Source: CAWCKS01 sp963796195 (GTDB taxonomy: Bacteria; Pseudomonadota; Alphaproteobacteria; Rhizobiales; Xanthobacteraceae). Taken from it: DNA of 64,000 nt. Positions 1 to 6,493 of this stretch are shown piece after piece. Position numbers and translations under genes: made by a program. The notes under the pieces are model-generated. The model ran no database searches, was not told the origin of the DNA, and saw only the letters and a program-made list of their open reading frames with translations. Each line of letters opens with the position of its first letter. The first letter of the stretch is position 1. The stretch lies in NCBI GenBank assembly GCA_963796195.1, contig CAWCKS010000011.1:248001-312000 (forward strand), given 5' to 3'.

Positions 1-427
1 GCGGATGTTGGTGACGTAGATCTTGGCGTTGGCGACCGACTGCCAGGCGTGCGGATCAACCTTGTCTGCATCTCCACCATGGCGCGGGGTTATGCCGTTC
101 GTGGCTTCGACCACGGTGGCGCGGTTGCCGGTCAACTCGACGAGGCGCGGCAGCCAGCCCTCGAAGCCGAGCCCGTTGATGATGACGAGGTTGGCCGACG
201 CGACGGTCTTGGCATCCGCCGGTGTCGGTGAATAGACGTGAGCGTCGCCGTCCGGACCGACCAGCGTCGTGAGCTCGATGCGGTCGCCGCCGACGTTGCG
301 CACGAGATCGGCGAGCACGGAAAAGCTCGCCACCACGCGCAAGCTTCTGCTCGGCGGCGCTGGCATCCGGAGCGAGTGCGCCGAGCAGCAGTGCGACAGC
401 GAGGATTCGTTGCGGGATTGTGCGCAC
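1..427 (-). CDS. znuA: Zinc/manganese ABC transporter substrate-binding protein (3' partial, frameshifted)
   Basis: Periplasmic metal-binding lipoprotein/solute-binding protein of the cluster A-I (ZnuA/TroA) type. A GTG at 427 opens a clean signal peptide (IPQRILAVALLLGALAPDASA). About 30 residues in, near 340, one extra base shifts the frame. The next frame then reads VVASFSVLADLVRNVGGDRI...GPDGDAHVYSPTPADAKTVASANLVIINGLGFEGWL, the N-terminal lobe of this family. The gene runs off the left end, so the C-terminal lobe and most metal ligands are missing. It lies 6 bp downstream of the permease gene and is the last visible gene of the Zur-box operon. Zinc rather than manganese is inferred from that operator. 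The frameshift may be a sequence error, because both halves are otherwise intact. Confidence 0.8.
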
Positions 428-433
428 GAAAAA

Positions 434-1300
434 TCAGGCCTCGAGATGTTTTCCGGGGAAGGCGCGCCAGAAAAGGCCGCCGGCGCTGCCGAACAGCACG
501 GACGCGGCGTACAGCAGCGCCGCGACCAGGATGATCGCGGGGCCCGGCGGCACGCGGCTGGCAAACGAGATGACGAGACCGAAATAGCCCGAGACGACAG
601 CGCTCGCCACCGCAATGGCGAGCATGTGCGTCACCTCGCGCGACCAGAAGCGGGCGATGCCGGCGGGCAGGATCATCAGGCCGACCGCGAGCAGCGTGCC
701 GAGCGCATGAAAGCCGTTGACGAGGTTGATCACGACCAGCGCGAGAAAAATGAGATGCGCCGGCCCGCCGGCGCGGCTGACCGAACGCAGGAACAGGGGA
801 TCGACGCATTCCAGCACCAGCGGGCGATAGATCGCCGCCAGCACCAGCATGGTGACGCTGGCATTCACGGCAATCACCAGCAGCGTCGGATTATCGAGTG
901 CCAGCACGTTGCCGAACAGCACGTGCAGGAGATCGATGTTGGTGCCGCGGATCGAGACCACGGCGACGCCGAGCGCGAGCGAGGTGAGATAGAACGCCGC
1001 AAGCGAGGCGTCTTCCTTCAACTCCGTGACGCGCGCCAAAAGGCCGGCAAGCAGCGCAACGAGAAAACCGGCCGCAAGCCCGCCAAAAGTCATCGCCAGC
1101 AGATTGAGGCCCGACAGCAGAAACGCGATCGCAGCCCCCGGCAGGATCGCATGCGCCATGGCATCACCGACGAGGCTCATCCGCCGCAGCATCAGGAACA
1201 CGCCGATTGGTGCCCCGCCGAGCGACAGCGCAATCACGCCGGCCAGCGCCCGGCGCATGAACTCGAAATCGGTGAAGGGGGAGATCAGGACGGAGATCAT
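434..1300 (-). CDS. znuB: Zinc ABC transporter permease (ABC-3 family)
   Basis: Integral membrane permease of a metal-ion ABC importer, 288 residues, which is usual for ZnuB/TroC. The hydrophobic profile shows about eight membrane segments. The conserved LRRMSLVGDAMAHAILPG segment (around residues 38-55) is the ABC-3 family region that contacts the ATPase. The start at 1300 (ISVLISPFTDFEFMRRA) fits family N-termini. The frame stays open upstream, but that upstream part is antisense to znuC-coding sequence and does not look like protein. It overlaps the 3' end of the znuC frame and is followed 6 bp later by znuA. It should move Zn2+ into the cytoplasm together with ZnuC and ZnuA. Confidence 0.88.
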   Translation of the reverse strand: MISVLISPFTDFEFMRRALAGVIALSLGGAPIGVFLMLRRMSLVGDAMAHAILPGAAIAFLLSGLNLLAMTFGGLAAGFLVALLAGLLARVTELKEDASLAAFYLTSLALGVAVVSIRGTNIDLLHVLFGNVLALDNPTLLVIAVNASVTMLVLAAIYRPLVLECVDPLFLRSVSRAGGPAHLIFLALVVINLVNGFHALGTLLAVGLMILPAGIARFWSREVTHMLAIAVASAVVSGYFGLVISFASRVPPGPAIILVAALLYAASVLFGSAGGLFWRAFPGKHLEA

Positions 1301-2084
1301 GGAGAAATTGCCACGGCTTACGCCGCTCGCGATGAACTCGGTGCGCGGTGGCATCGACACACGCCTCCGCCCCATCGTCGAACGCCTCGCACATCGCGCG
1401 CGCCCGCGCGAGATTCTCCGACGTGAGCACCTCGCCCGTTGCGCCCCAGGCGACCGGAGAGCGCGCCAGCAGCAGTGTTTGCGGGAAATTTTTGCGCACC
1501 AACTCATCGTCATGGAGCGCTGCAAGCACGGTGCGCGCCTCCGAGTGCCAGCGCCGCACCAGCGCCAGCAGATCAGCCGAGGTTTTCGCGTCGATCGCGT
1601 TGAATGGTTCGTCGAGCACGATGACGCGGGCGTCCTGCAGGATCAGCCGCGCAAACAAAATGCGCTGCATCTGGCCGCCCGACAGCGTGCCGATGGTGCG
1701 GGACTCAAAGCCGGTCAAGCCGACCTGCTCCAGCGCGCGCTCGACCGCGACACGATCGGCGCGCGTGATTGCCTTGAACGCGCCGCGCTGCGCCCACAGG
1801 CCCATGGCAACAAAGTCGAACACCTGAATGGGAAAACTGCGGTCGATCTCGGCGACCTGCGGCAGGTAGGCGATGTCGCGCACGCGCACGCCGTTGAGGC
1901 GGATCGAGCCGGCAAATGGCTTGAGGTGACCGACGATGCCGCGGAACAGCGTCGATTTGCCGCCGCCGTTCGGGCCGATCACCGCGAGCAGCGATCCCTC
2001 CGCGACCTCGCCGGACAGATGATGCACGGCGGGATGGCGGTTGTAGCCAAGCGTCAGGTTCTCGAAGGCGAGCGCTGTGGTCAT
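1164..2084 (-). CDS. znuC: Zinc ABC transporter ATP-binding protein
   Basis: ATPase of the zinc importer. Motifs are in order: Walker A GPNGGGKST (about residues 37-45), Q-loop LPQ, ABC signature LSGGQMQR, Walker B VIVLDEP and switch His in ALHDD. The start at 2084 (TTALAFENLTLGYN) matches family N-termini. The conserved domain ends near residue 240. The open frame continues to 1164 and overlaps the permease start by 137 bp, with an arginine-rich tail that looks non-native. Another frame has a stop at 1318-1320, so the true end may be there after one indel. The gene is second in the operon, 10 bp after the His-rich protein. Confidence 0.87.
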   Translation of the reverse strand: MTTALAFENLTLGYNRHPAVHHLSGEVAEGSLLAVIGPNGGGKSTLFRGIVGHLKPFAGSIRLNGVRVRDIAYLPQVAEIDRSFPIQVFDFVAMGLWAQRGAFKAITRADRVAVERALEQVGLTGFESRTIGTLSGGQMQRILFARLILQDARVIVLDEPFNAIDAKTSADLLALVRRWHSEARTVLAALHDDELVRKNFPQTLLLARSPVAWGATGEVLTSENLARARAMCEAFDDGAEACVDATAHRVHRERRKPWQFLHDLRPDLPLHRFRVHAPGAGRRDCAVARRGTNRRVPDAAADEPRR

Positions 2085-2094
2085 CTCAACGACC

Positions 2095-2322
2095 TCATCG
2101 CATCGCAATGAGGACCACGCCCCACAGCACGGCGGTCGCGAGCGCGGCGACGCCGAGGCGGCTCGCGAGCGACCAACGCAGCAGCGACACCGGCAGCGCG
2201 CTCGGCGGATGCGGCGAGAGCGGTCCGTGCGCATGGCTGTGAAGGCCATCGCCATGGTGATGGGCGTGGCCGTGATGATGGCCGGAATGGCTGTGGCCGT
2301 GGGTGTCGGTGATGGCGTCCAT
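2095..2322 (-). CDS. Small histidine-rich single-pass membrane protein
   Basis: A 75-residue protein whose first about 33 residues contain a dense histidine cluster (HGHSHSGHHHGHAHHH). This is followed by one membrane helix near the C-terminus (about residues 53-73, LGVAALATAVLWGVVLIAM). It is the first gene of the Zur-operated unit. The His cluster suggests Zn2+ binding or buffering at the membrane, delivering metal to the importer or sensing it; this is inference from composition and context. The ATG lies only 3 bp inside the end of the Zur operator and about 8 nt after a TATAAC -10 element. There is no room for a Shine-Dalgarno, so the mRNA is probably leaderless. Confidence 0.75.
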   Translation of the reverse strand: MDAITDTHGHSHSGHHHGHAHHHGDGLHSHAHGPLSPHPPSALPVSLLRWSLASRLGVAALATAVLWGVVLIAMR

Positions 2323-2325
2323 GCC

Positions 2326-2348
2326 GAAATGTTATATTATTACATTTC
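2326..2348 (-). promoter_or_regulatory. Zur operator (zinc uptake regulator box)
   Basis: A 23-bp inverted repeat with arms GAAATGT and ACATTTC around a 9-bp AT-only centre. The outer C/G pairs extend each arm to 9 bp (2324-2350). It differs at one position from the known proteobacterial Zur consensus. It overlaps the -10 of the promoter for the His-rich/znuCBA operon, so zinc-bound Zur should block transcription when zinc is plentiful. Confidence 0.88.
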
Positions 2349-2358
2349 GGCTTGTCCA
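2331..2358 (-). promoter_or_regulatory. Promoter of the zinc-uptake operon
   Basis: On the minus strand TGGACA (2358-2353) lies 16 bp from TATAAC (2336-2331), a good sigma70-type pair. The predicted transcription start falls about 7 nt downstream, at or within 2 nt of the ATG at 2322. This predicts a leaderless transcript. The -10 lies inside the Zur box. Confidence 0.55.
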
Positions 2359-2383
2359 TTGAAAAACAACGGAATTTTTGCTT

Positions 2384-2884
2384 TTAGACCCGCCCCAGCA
2401 GCATCGCGACGCCCGCCGCAAGGAACGGAAACGGCACCGAGACCGCCGCGCGGAACCAGACAAAGCGCGCCGGCATAAAGGGAATTTCCCAGATCAGCAC
2501 GCGCTGGAAGGCAAACAGCGCCCAGGCCACCACATACGCAATAATATGCGGGAAGCCGGCGCCACTCTTCAGCGCCACCGCGCCGATCGAGAACCCGATC
2601 ACGGCGCCACCCGGGGTTAGCGCGCCGGCGATGGTTGCGGCGAGGATGCCGTACCAGCCGGTCTCCGGGCCGAGCCAGCTGGTGATGAACTGCTGCGGCA
2701 CGACGGCGGCGATGTAGCCCGAGCCGATCACGCCGATCGCGATACGCGGGATGACCGTGACGAAGTCGATCGCGCCATCTTTCACCGCTTTGCGGAATAT
2801 GGCCGGCGAGCGGCGGAAGCAGAAAAAGCCGACGATGCAGACCGTGCTCCACAGGATGACGTCGACAGCAAGCCGCATCGTCAT
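2384..2884 (-). CDS. YraQ/DUF318-type membrane permease, half 2
   Basis: A 166-residue membrane protein of the ArsP_1/DUF318 (UPF0718) permease family. It has about four to five membrane segments and the family's GALTPGGAVIGFSIG region (around residues 86-100). Its ATG overlaps the stop of the preceding gene (ATGA at 2881-2884), so translation is coupled. Each of the two genes is about half the length of a full YraQ protein, so the pair probably makes one heteromeric transporter. The substrate is unknown. The gene ends just before the Zur operator of the next operon. There is no sign of shared regulation. Confidence 0.7.
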   Translation of the reverse strand: MTMRLAVDVILWSTVCIVGFFCFRRSPAIFRKAVKDGAIDFVTVIPRIAIGVIGSGYIAAVVPQQFITSWLGPETGWYGILAATIAGALTPGGAVIGFSIGAVALKSGAGFPHIIAYVVAWALFAFQRVLIWEIPFMPARFVWFRAAVSVPFPFLAAGVAMLLGRV

Positions 2885-3648
2885 GGCGATGCCCTTTCCC
2901 TGGCCCTCGTGATGTCATCGAGCTTGAAGCGATGCGCCAGCCGGACATAGAAGAAGCGGCCGAGCGCACCAGCGAGCACCGGGATCGGTAGACAGGTGAT
3001 GATGCGCCAGATCGTGAAGTCGGTGCCGAGGATCGGCAGCTCCCACGAGATCGCGCGGCCGTAGCCGATCAGCACCCAGCTCGTGACCATCGCGATGACA
3101 GCACCAAAATCGGCGCCGATCGTGAGCAGCGCGCTCGCGACCGGATACGCAGTGAACGGTCCGCCCGGCAGCAGCGCGCCGAACACGGTGCCGACTACAA
3201 GCCCGCGAAATCCCGAGTTGGCGCCGAGCGCGCGCGAAACCTTGTCCTGCGGCAGCATTTCGGAGACGAAGGCGCCGAGCGTGCAGCCTGCGAGCATGCG
3301 CGGCAGGATGCCTCCGAACAGTTCGACATCGTGCGAGAAGATGCCAGTCAGGCCGGGAAGACCATCGCGACGATAGACCAGCGTCGCCGAGATCGCGACC
3401 AGTGTGGCGATCAGCGCGGTCGACCAGTTGAACGGCTTGCGTCGCTTGCGCCTGCGCAACGGCAGGACGTCGGTGTTGCCGCTCGCGTTGTCAACAACCG
3501 GCACATCCGCGGCGGCTGCCGGCGAAGCGGCATCGTCCTGGGTTCTGACATCGTTGAGGCGCGTGTCTTCTGACAATTTTTCTCGGCGATTCGGTTTGCG
3601 GGTCGCAACGTGAGCACTCGTCTTAGACGCGTGCGCCGGCTCGCGCAA
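2881..3648 (-). CDS. YraQ/DUF318-type membrane permease, half 1
   Basis: A membrane permease of the DUF318/YraQ family. A long basic, disordered N-terminus (about 75 residues, with an RRRKRRK stretch) precedes roughly five membrane helices and the motif GALLPGGPFTAYPVASALL. That motif parallels GALTPGGAVIGF in the downstream partner, so the two are paralogous halves. The start is uncertain. The first in-frame start is a TTG at 3648, and no ATG occurs before the membrane domain. A TTG near 3577 or a GTG near 3510 are alternatives. The gene is translationally coupled to the next by an ATGA overlap. What it transports cannot be read from the sequence. Confidence 0.68.
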   Translation of the reverse strand: MREPAHASKTSAHVATRKPNRREKLSEDTRLNDVRTQDDAASPAAAADVPVVDNASGNTDVLPLRRRKRRKPFNWSTALIATLVAISATLVYRRDGLPGLTGIFSHDVELFGGILPRMLAGCTLGAFVSEMLPQDKVSRALGANSGFRGLVVGTVFGALLPGGPFTAYPVASALLTIGADFGAVIAMVTSWVLIGYGRAISWELPILGTDFTIWRIITCLPIPVLAGALGRFFYVRLAHRFKLDDITRARERASP

Positions 3649-3711
3649 ACGCGCAGGACCGCAAAGCCATGCGCCGGCAAATTCAAGCTATGCGCATCGA
3701 TCAGGCGAAGG

Positions 3712-4053
3712 TCACGTCGTCTGCTTCTGCCCGTAATGCAGCACCTGCACCTTCTCCAGCGTGACCAGGCCGCTGCCCATCATGCCGTCAAGCACCGGGA
3801 GAAAGCCATTGATCTTGTCTTCGCTGTCGACGATCTCGATCACCAGCGGCAAATCTTCCGACAGCCGCAGGATCTTCGTCGTGTGCAGGCGGCTCGAATG
3901 ACCAAAGCCCATGCCGCCGCGCAACACGGTGGCGCCGGCGAGGTGCAATTCGCGCGCCTTCAGCACGATCGCCTCGTAGAGCGGCGACGCGCCGACCTTG
4001 TCGTTCTCGCCGATAAAAATGCGGAGCAGCACGGCTTGCTGGGGGATTTGCAT
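3712..4053 (-). CDS. DUF190 family protein
   Basis: A soluble protein of about 113 residues in the DUF190 (COG1993) family, recognised from LLRIFIGENDKVGASPLYEAIVLKARE and GGMGFGHSSRLHTTKILRLSEDLPLVIEIVD. The family has a ferredoxin-like, PII-resembling fold and is often encoded beside crcB. The ATG at 4053 lies 2 bp after the stop of the second crcB, so it is the last gene of the fluoride operon. It probably supports or regulates the fluoride exporter, but the mechanism is not known. The QKQTT end at 3712 is a normal length for the family. Confidence 0.85.
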   Translation of the reverse strand: MQIPQQAVLLRIFIGENDKVGASPLYEAIVLKARELHLAGATVLRGGMGFGHSSRLHTTKILRLSEDLPLVIEIVDSEDKINGFLPVLDGMMGSGLVTLEKVQVLHYGQKQTT

Positions 4054-4055
4054 GG

Positions 4056-4475
4056 TCAGCTCCCTTTCAAACGGTTGAGGCGGCTCGCGACTGCGTGGCC
4101 AAACCAGACGCCAACCAGCCAGCCGACAATCGACACGACGATATAGATCAACGCGGTTGCGGTGTTTCCGGATTGTAGCAGCTTGAATGTTTCCAGGCTG
4201 AAGGCCGAGAACGTGGTGTAGCCGCCGCAGATGCCGGTCATGACAAACTGCCGTTGCTGCGTGCTCGCAAACAGACGGCCGTCCGGGCCGCTCAGCGTGC
4301 CGTAGAAACCGATGATGAACGAACCGGTCACGTTGACGAACAGCGTCGCCCACGGCAGGCCGGGAATCATTTGCAGCGCCAGCGACACGAGGTAGCGCGC
4401 GACGCCGCCGATCACGCTGCCGACGGCAACACAGCCGTAGAGAATCGCGGTCTGCCGCCGCTGCGCCACAGTCAC
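4056..4475 (-). CDS. crcB: Fluoride efflux transporter CrcB (second subunit)
   Basis: Fluc/CrcB fluoride channel subunit of about 139 residues with four membrane helices. Family motifs visible are GGVARYLVS (near residue 22), the pore-lining TLFVNVTGSFIIGF and TGICGGYTTFSAFS. It starts at a GTG at 4475 (or 4469), 5 bp after the stop of the first crcB. Fluc channels are antiparallel dimers. Two adjacent unequal crcB genes typically form a heterodimer in which each subunit has a fixed orientation. This copy has the more basic C-terminus (SRLNRLKGS). Confidence 0.9.
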   Translation of the reverse strand: MTVAQRRQTAILYGCVAVGSVIGGVARYLVSLALQMIPGLPWATLFVNVTGSFIIGFYGTLSGPDGRLFASTQQRQFVMTGICGGYTTFSAFSLETFKLLQSGNTATALIYIVVSIVGWLVGVWFGHAVASRLNRLKGS

Positions 4476-4480
4476 GCCGC

Positions 4481-4867
4481 TCACTTCAGCGCTCCCACGG
4501 CGGCAAAGCCTCCCGCTACCGCGAGCAAGCAGAGCGTGAGCGACAGCGCGACATAGACGATCGCGCGCCCACCCTCGCCGTCGCGCGCCAGCGCCAGTGT
4601 CTGCAACGAGAACGACGACACGGTGGTGTAGCCGCCACAGAAACCGGTTACCGCGAAGAGCCAAAGATTTGGCGAGGCCAGCGGTGAAGCGCTGTCGGTG
4701 GCAAGGCCGCCGAACAGCCCAATCAGGAACGCGCCCGTGACGTTGACGACCAGAGTGCCCCACGGAAAGGTCTCGCCGACCCGGCGCGCGATCACGCCCG
4801 ACAGGAAATAGCGCGACATGCCACCAAGCGCGCTGCCGAGCACGACACTGATCAGGCCACCGATCAC
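4481..4867 (-). CDS. crcB: Fluoride efflux transporter CrcB (first subunit)
   Basis: Fluc/CrcB family protein of 128 residues with four membrane helices. It has GGMSRYFLSG near residue 15, TLVVNVTGAFLIG around residues 38-50 (the conserved Asn of the fluoride pore), and TGFCGGYTTVSSFS around 73-86 (the Na+-site/Phe-box region). It starts with GTG at 4867. It is the first gene of a crcB-crcB-DUF190 operon and lies about 160 nt downstream of a fluoride riboswitch, which supports fluoride detoxification as its function. Confidence 0.92.
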   Translation of the reverse strand: MIGGLISVVLGSALGGMSRYFLSGVIARRVGETFPWGTLVVNVTGAFLIGLFGGLATDSASPLASPNLWLFAVTGFCGGYTTVSSFSLQTLALARDGEGGRAIVYVALSLTLCLLAVAGGFAAVGALK

Positions 4868-5002
4868 GGGCAGCTTCCGAAGCGCTTCACGGAACGGCTA
4901 ATCGCGAGCAAGCAGGTTCCTCCAAATTCGTCCACACGGCCGCGCTTTCAAGTGGCGCAAGCCGACCACACCAGTGCTCGTCGTGGGAGGAGTTTGGACA
5001 TG

Positions 5003-5033
5003 CTCCTGCCGACGCCAAAGCGCCTGGCAGGAG
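5003..5033 (-). promoter_or_regulatory. Candidate expression-platform hairpin of the fluoride riboswitch
   Basis: CTCCTGCC (5033-5026 on the minus strand) can pair with GGCAGGAG (5010-5003) around a GC-rich loop region. The first arm is also the 3' strand of the aptamer, so the hairpin and the ligand-bound aptamer compete. No U-tract follows it. If it is an OFF structure it is not a classical intrinsic terminator. Confidence 0.5.
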
Positions 5034-5072
5034 TCATCAGCCTTGCGGCGGTTATCGGGGGACCCCATCCCC
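5026..5072 (-). promoter_or_regulatory. Fluoride riboswitch (crcB motif)
   Basis: Read on the minus strand, the region contains the conserved blocks of the crcB aptamer in order: GGGGATGG, a short loop, CCCCC, AACCGCC, GGCTGATGA and CTCCTGCC. This fits the known fluoride aptamer (GATGG...CCGCC...GGCTGATGA). It precedes the crcB-crcB-DUF190 operon on the same strand and should switch expression on when fluoride binds. Confidence 0.87.
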
Positions 5073-5136
5073 ATTCAGTCTCGGGAGGTTAATGGACGCG
5101 GTGCGAGCGCGCAATCCTGGGACGGCGCGCGCAACG

Positions 5137-5163
5137 AAAACGGGGCCGCTTCAAGCGACCCCG
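5137..5163 (-). terminator. Intrinsic terminator downstream of sodB
   Basis: On the minus strand CGGGGTCGC-TTGA-AGCGGCCCCG forms a strong GC stem followed directly by TTTT. It lies 25 bp after the sodB stop and separates sodB from the crcB leader on the same strand. Confidence 0.85.
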
Positions 5164-5187
5164 TGCTGACGTCAGGCGACGCTGGCC

Positions 5188-5784
5188 TCACAGCTTCGCG
5201 AACAGCGACTCCACGTATTCCCAGTTGATCAGGTGCTCGACGAACGCCTTCAGATAATCCGGCCGGCGATTGCGGTAGTCGATGTAGTAGGAATGCTCCC
5301 ACACGTCGCAGCCGAGGATCGGCACGCCGCCATGCACCAGCGGGCTCTCGCCGTTCGCCGTTTTCATGATCTCGAGCTTGCCGCCCTTCACGGCGAGCCA
5401 GCACCAGCCCGAGCCGAACTGGCCGACGCCCGCGGCGATGAAATCGTCCTTGAACTTGGCGTAGCCGCCGAGGTCCGACTTGATCTTGGCGTCGAGCTTG
5501 GCGGGCAGCTTTTCGCCACCGCCATTCGGTTTCATCCAGCTCCAGAAGTGAAGATGATTGTAGTGCTGGCCGGCATTGTTGAAGACGGCGGGGTTCTTGC
5601 CGAACGACCCCTTGACGATGTCTTCCAGCGATTTGCCTTCGAATTCCGTACCTTTGATCGCGTTGTTGCCGTTGGTCACATAGGCTTGGTGATGCTTGTC
5701 GTGGTGATACTCCAGCGTCTCCTTGGACATGTAGGGCTGGAGCGCATCATGGGCATAGGGCAGATTGGGGAGCGTGAAGGTCAT
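5188..5784 (-). CDS. sodB: Superoxide dismutase, Fe/Mn family
   Basis: A cytoplasmic enzyme of 198 residues that dismutates superoxide. The metal ligands of the family are visible: His in YHHDKHHQ (about residue 27), His in HYNHLHFW (about 75), and Asp and His in DVWEHSYYIDY (about 160-164). Iron is likelier than manganese from the overall family, but the metal cannot be fixed from sequence alone. The start at 5784 gives TFTLPNLPY, the usual N-terminus; a TTG two codons upstream is also in frame. An intrinsic terminator follows. It is a single-gene unit. Confidence 0.95.
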   Translation of the reverse strand: MTFTLPNLPYAHDALQPYMSKETLEYHHDKHHQAYVTNGNNAIKGTEFEGKSLEDIVKGSFGKNPAVFNNAGQHYNHLHFWSWMKPNGGGEKLPAKLDAKIKSDLGGYAKFKDDFIAAGVGQFGSGWCWLAVKGGKLEIMKTANGESPLVHGGVPILGCDVWEHSYYIDYRNRRPDYLKAFVEHLINWEYVESLFAKL

Positions 5785-5870
5785 GGGCAATTTTCCGCTT
5801 TGCTTTCAAGGGGACATCCGAACCAACGCGAGATCGCAGCAATGGTTGCGCAACCGAGCGGGGTTTGAGC

Positions 5871-6390
5871 GTGCGGATCGACATTAGACCCGGAGATGCC
5901 GCATGGGAAGTCGCCGGCCCGCTCCTCAATGCGGTCTGGCCGCCCGATCTTGTCGCATCATTGCCATGGGGGCACCTGGCGACCGCGCATGCCGACTTCC
6001 GCGATCCTGGTCACAGACAATGGTGAACTGGTCAGCCATGTCGGCCTGTTCCTGCGCAACTGCGACTGGGATGGCCGGCTCGTGCGCGTCGGCGGGATCG
6101 GCGGGGTTGCGACCGCCGAACCGCAACGCAGATTGGGCTTCGCCAGCGTCGGGATGAAAGCGGCGATCGCTGCGCTGACGCGCGACCACGACGTCGATTT
6201 CGGCCTGCTGTTTTGCGAGGCCCACAACATCGCGTTCTACCGCGGGCTTGGCTGGCAGCCGTTCGGCGGCACGGTATTGGCCGAACAGCCGGAAGGACGC
6301 ATTCATCACAATTCGGTAGCGCCGTTTGTCTACGATTTGAAGGTTGCGCCGCGCACAGGCGTGATCGATCTGCGCGGATTGCCTTGGTGA
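5871..6390 (+). CDS. GNAT-family N-acetyltransferase (frameshifted)
   Basis: An acetyltransferase of about 172 residues when joined. From the GTG at 5871 the frame reads VRIDIRPGDAAWEVAGPLLNAVWPPDLVASLPWGHLATAHADFR. One extra G near 6003 then shifts the frame to ILVTDNGELVSHVGLFLRN...VGGIGGVATAEPQRRLGFASVGMKAA. The latter holds the acetyl-CoA loop of the GNAT fold (QRRLGFASVGM), followed by LLFCEAHNIAFYRGLGWQPFG. The pattern resembles the aminoglycoside 2'-N-acetyltransferase-like subgroup, but substrate specificity cannot be assigned. The frames join without stops or missing residues, which suggests a sequence error. Confidence 0.75.
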
Positions 6391-6493
6391 CATGCGCCCT
6401 GCGCGCATGGCGCCGCCGAAAACGATGCTATGGCTTGCCGCGAATCCGGCCCGCGCCTTGGAGCGCGACGCGATATCTTCCAACGGAGAAGAA

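Noticed and set aside
269..1426. A 385-codon plus-strand frame over znuA/znuB
   Set aside because: It is antisense to the zinc transporter genes and very rich in Arg, Gln and Asp. It does not look like a protein.
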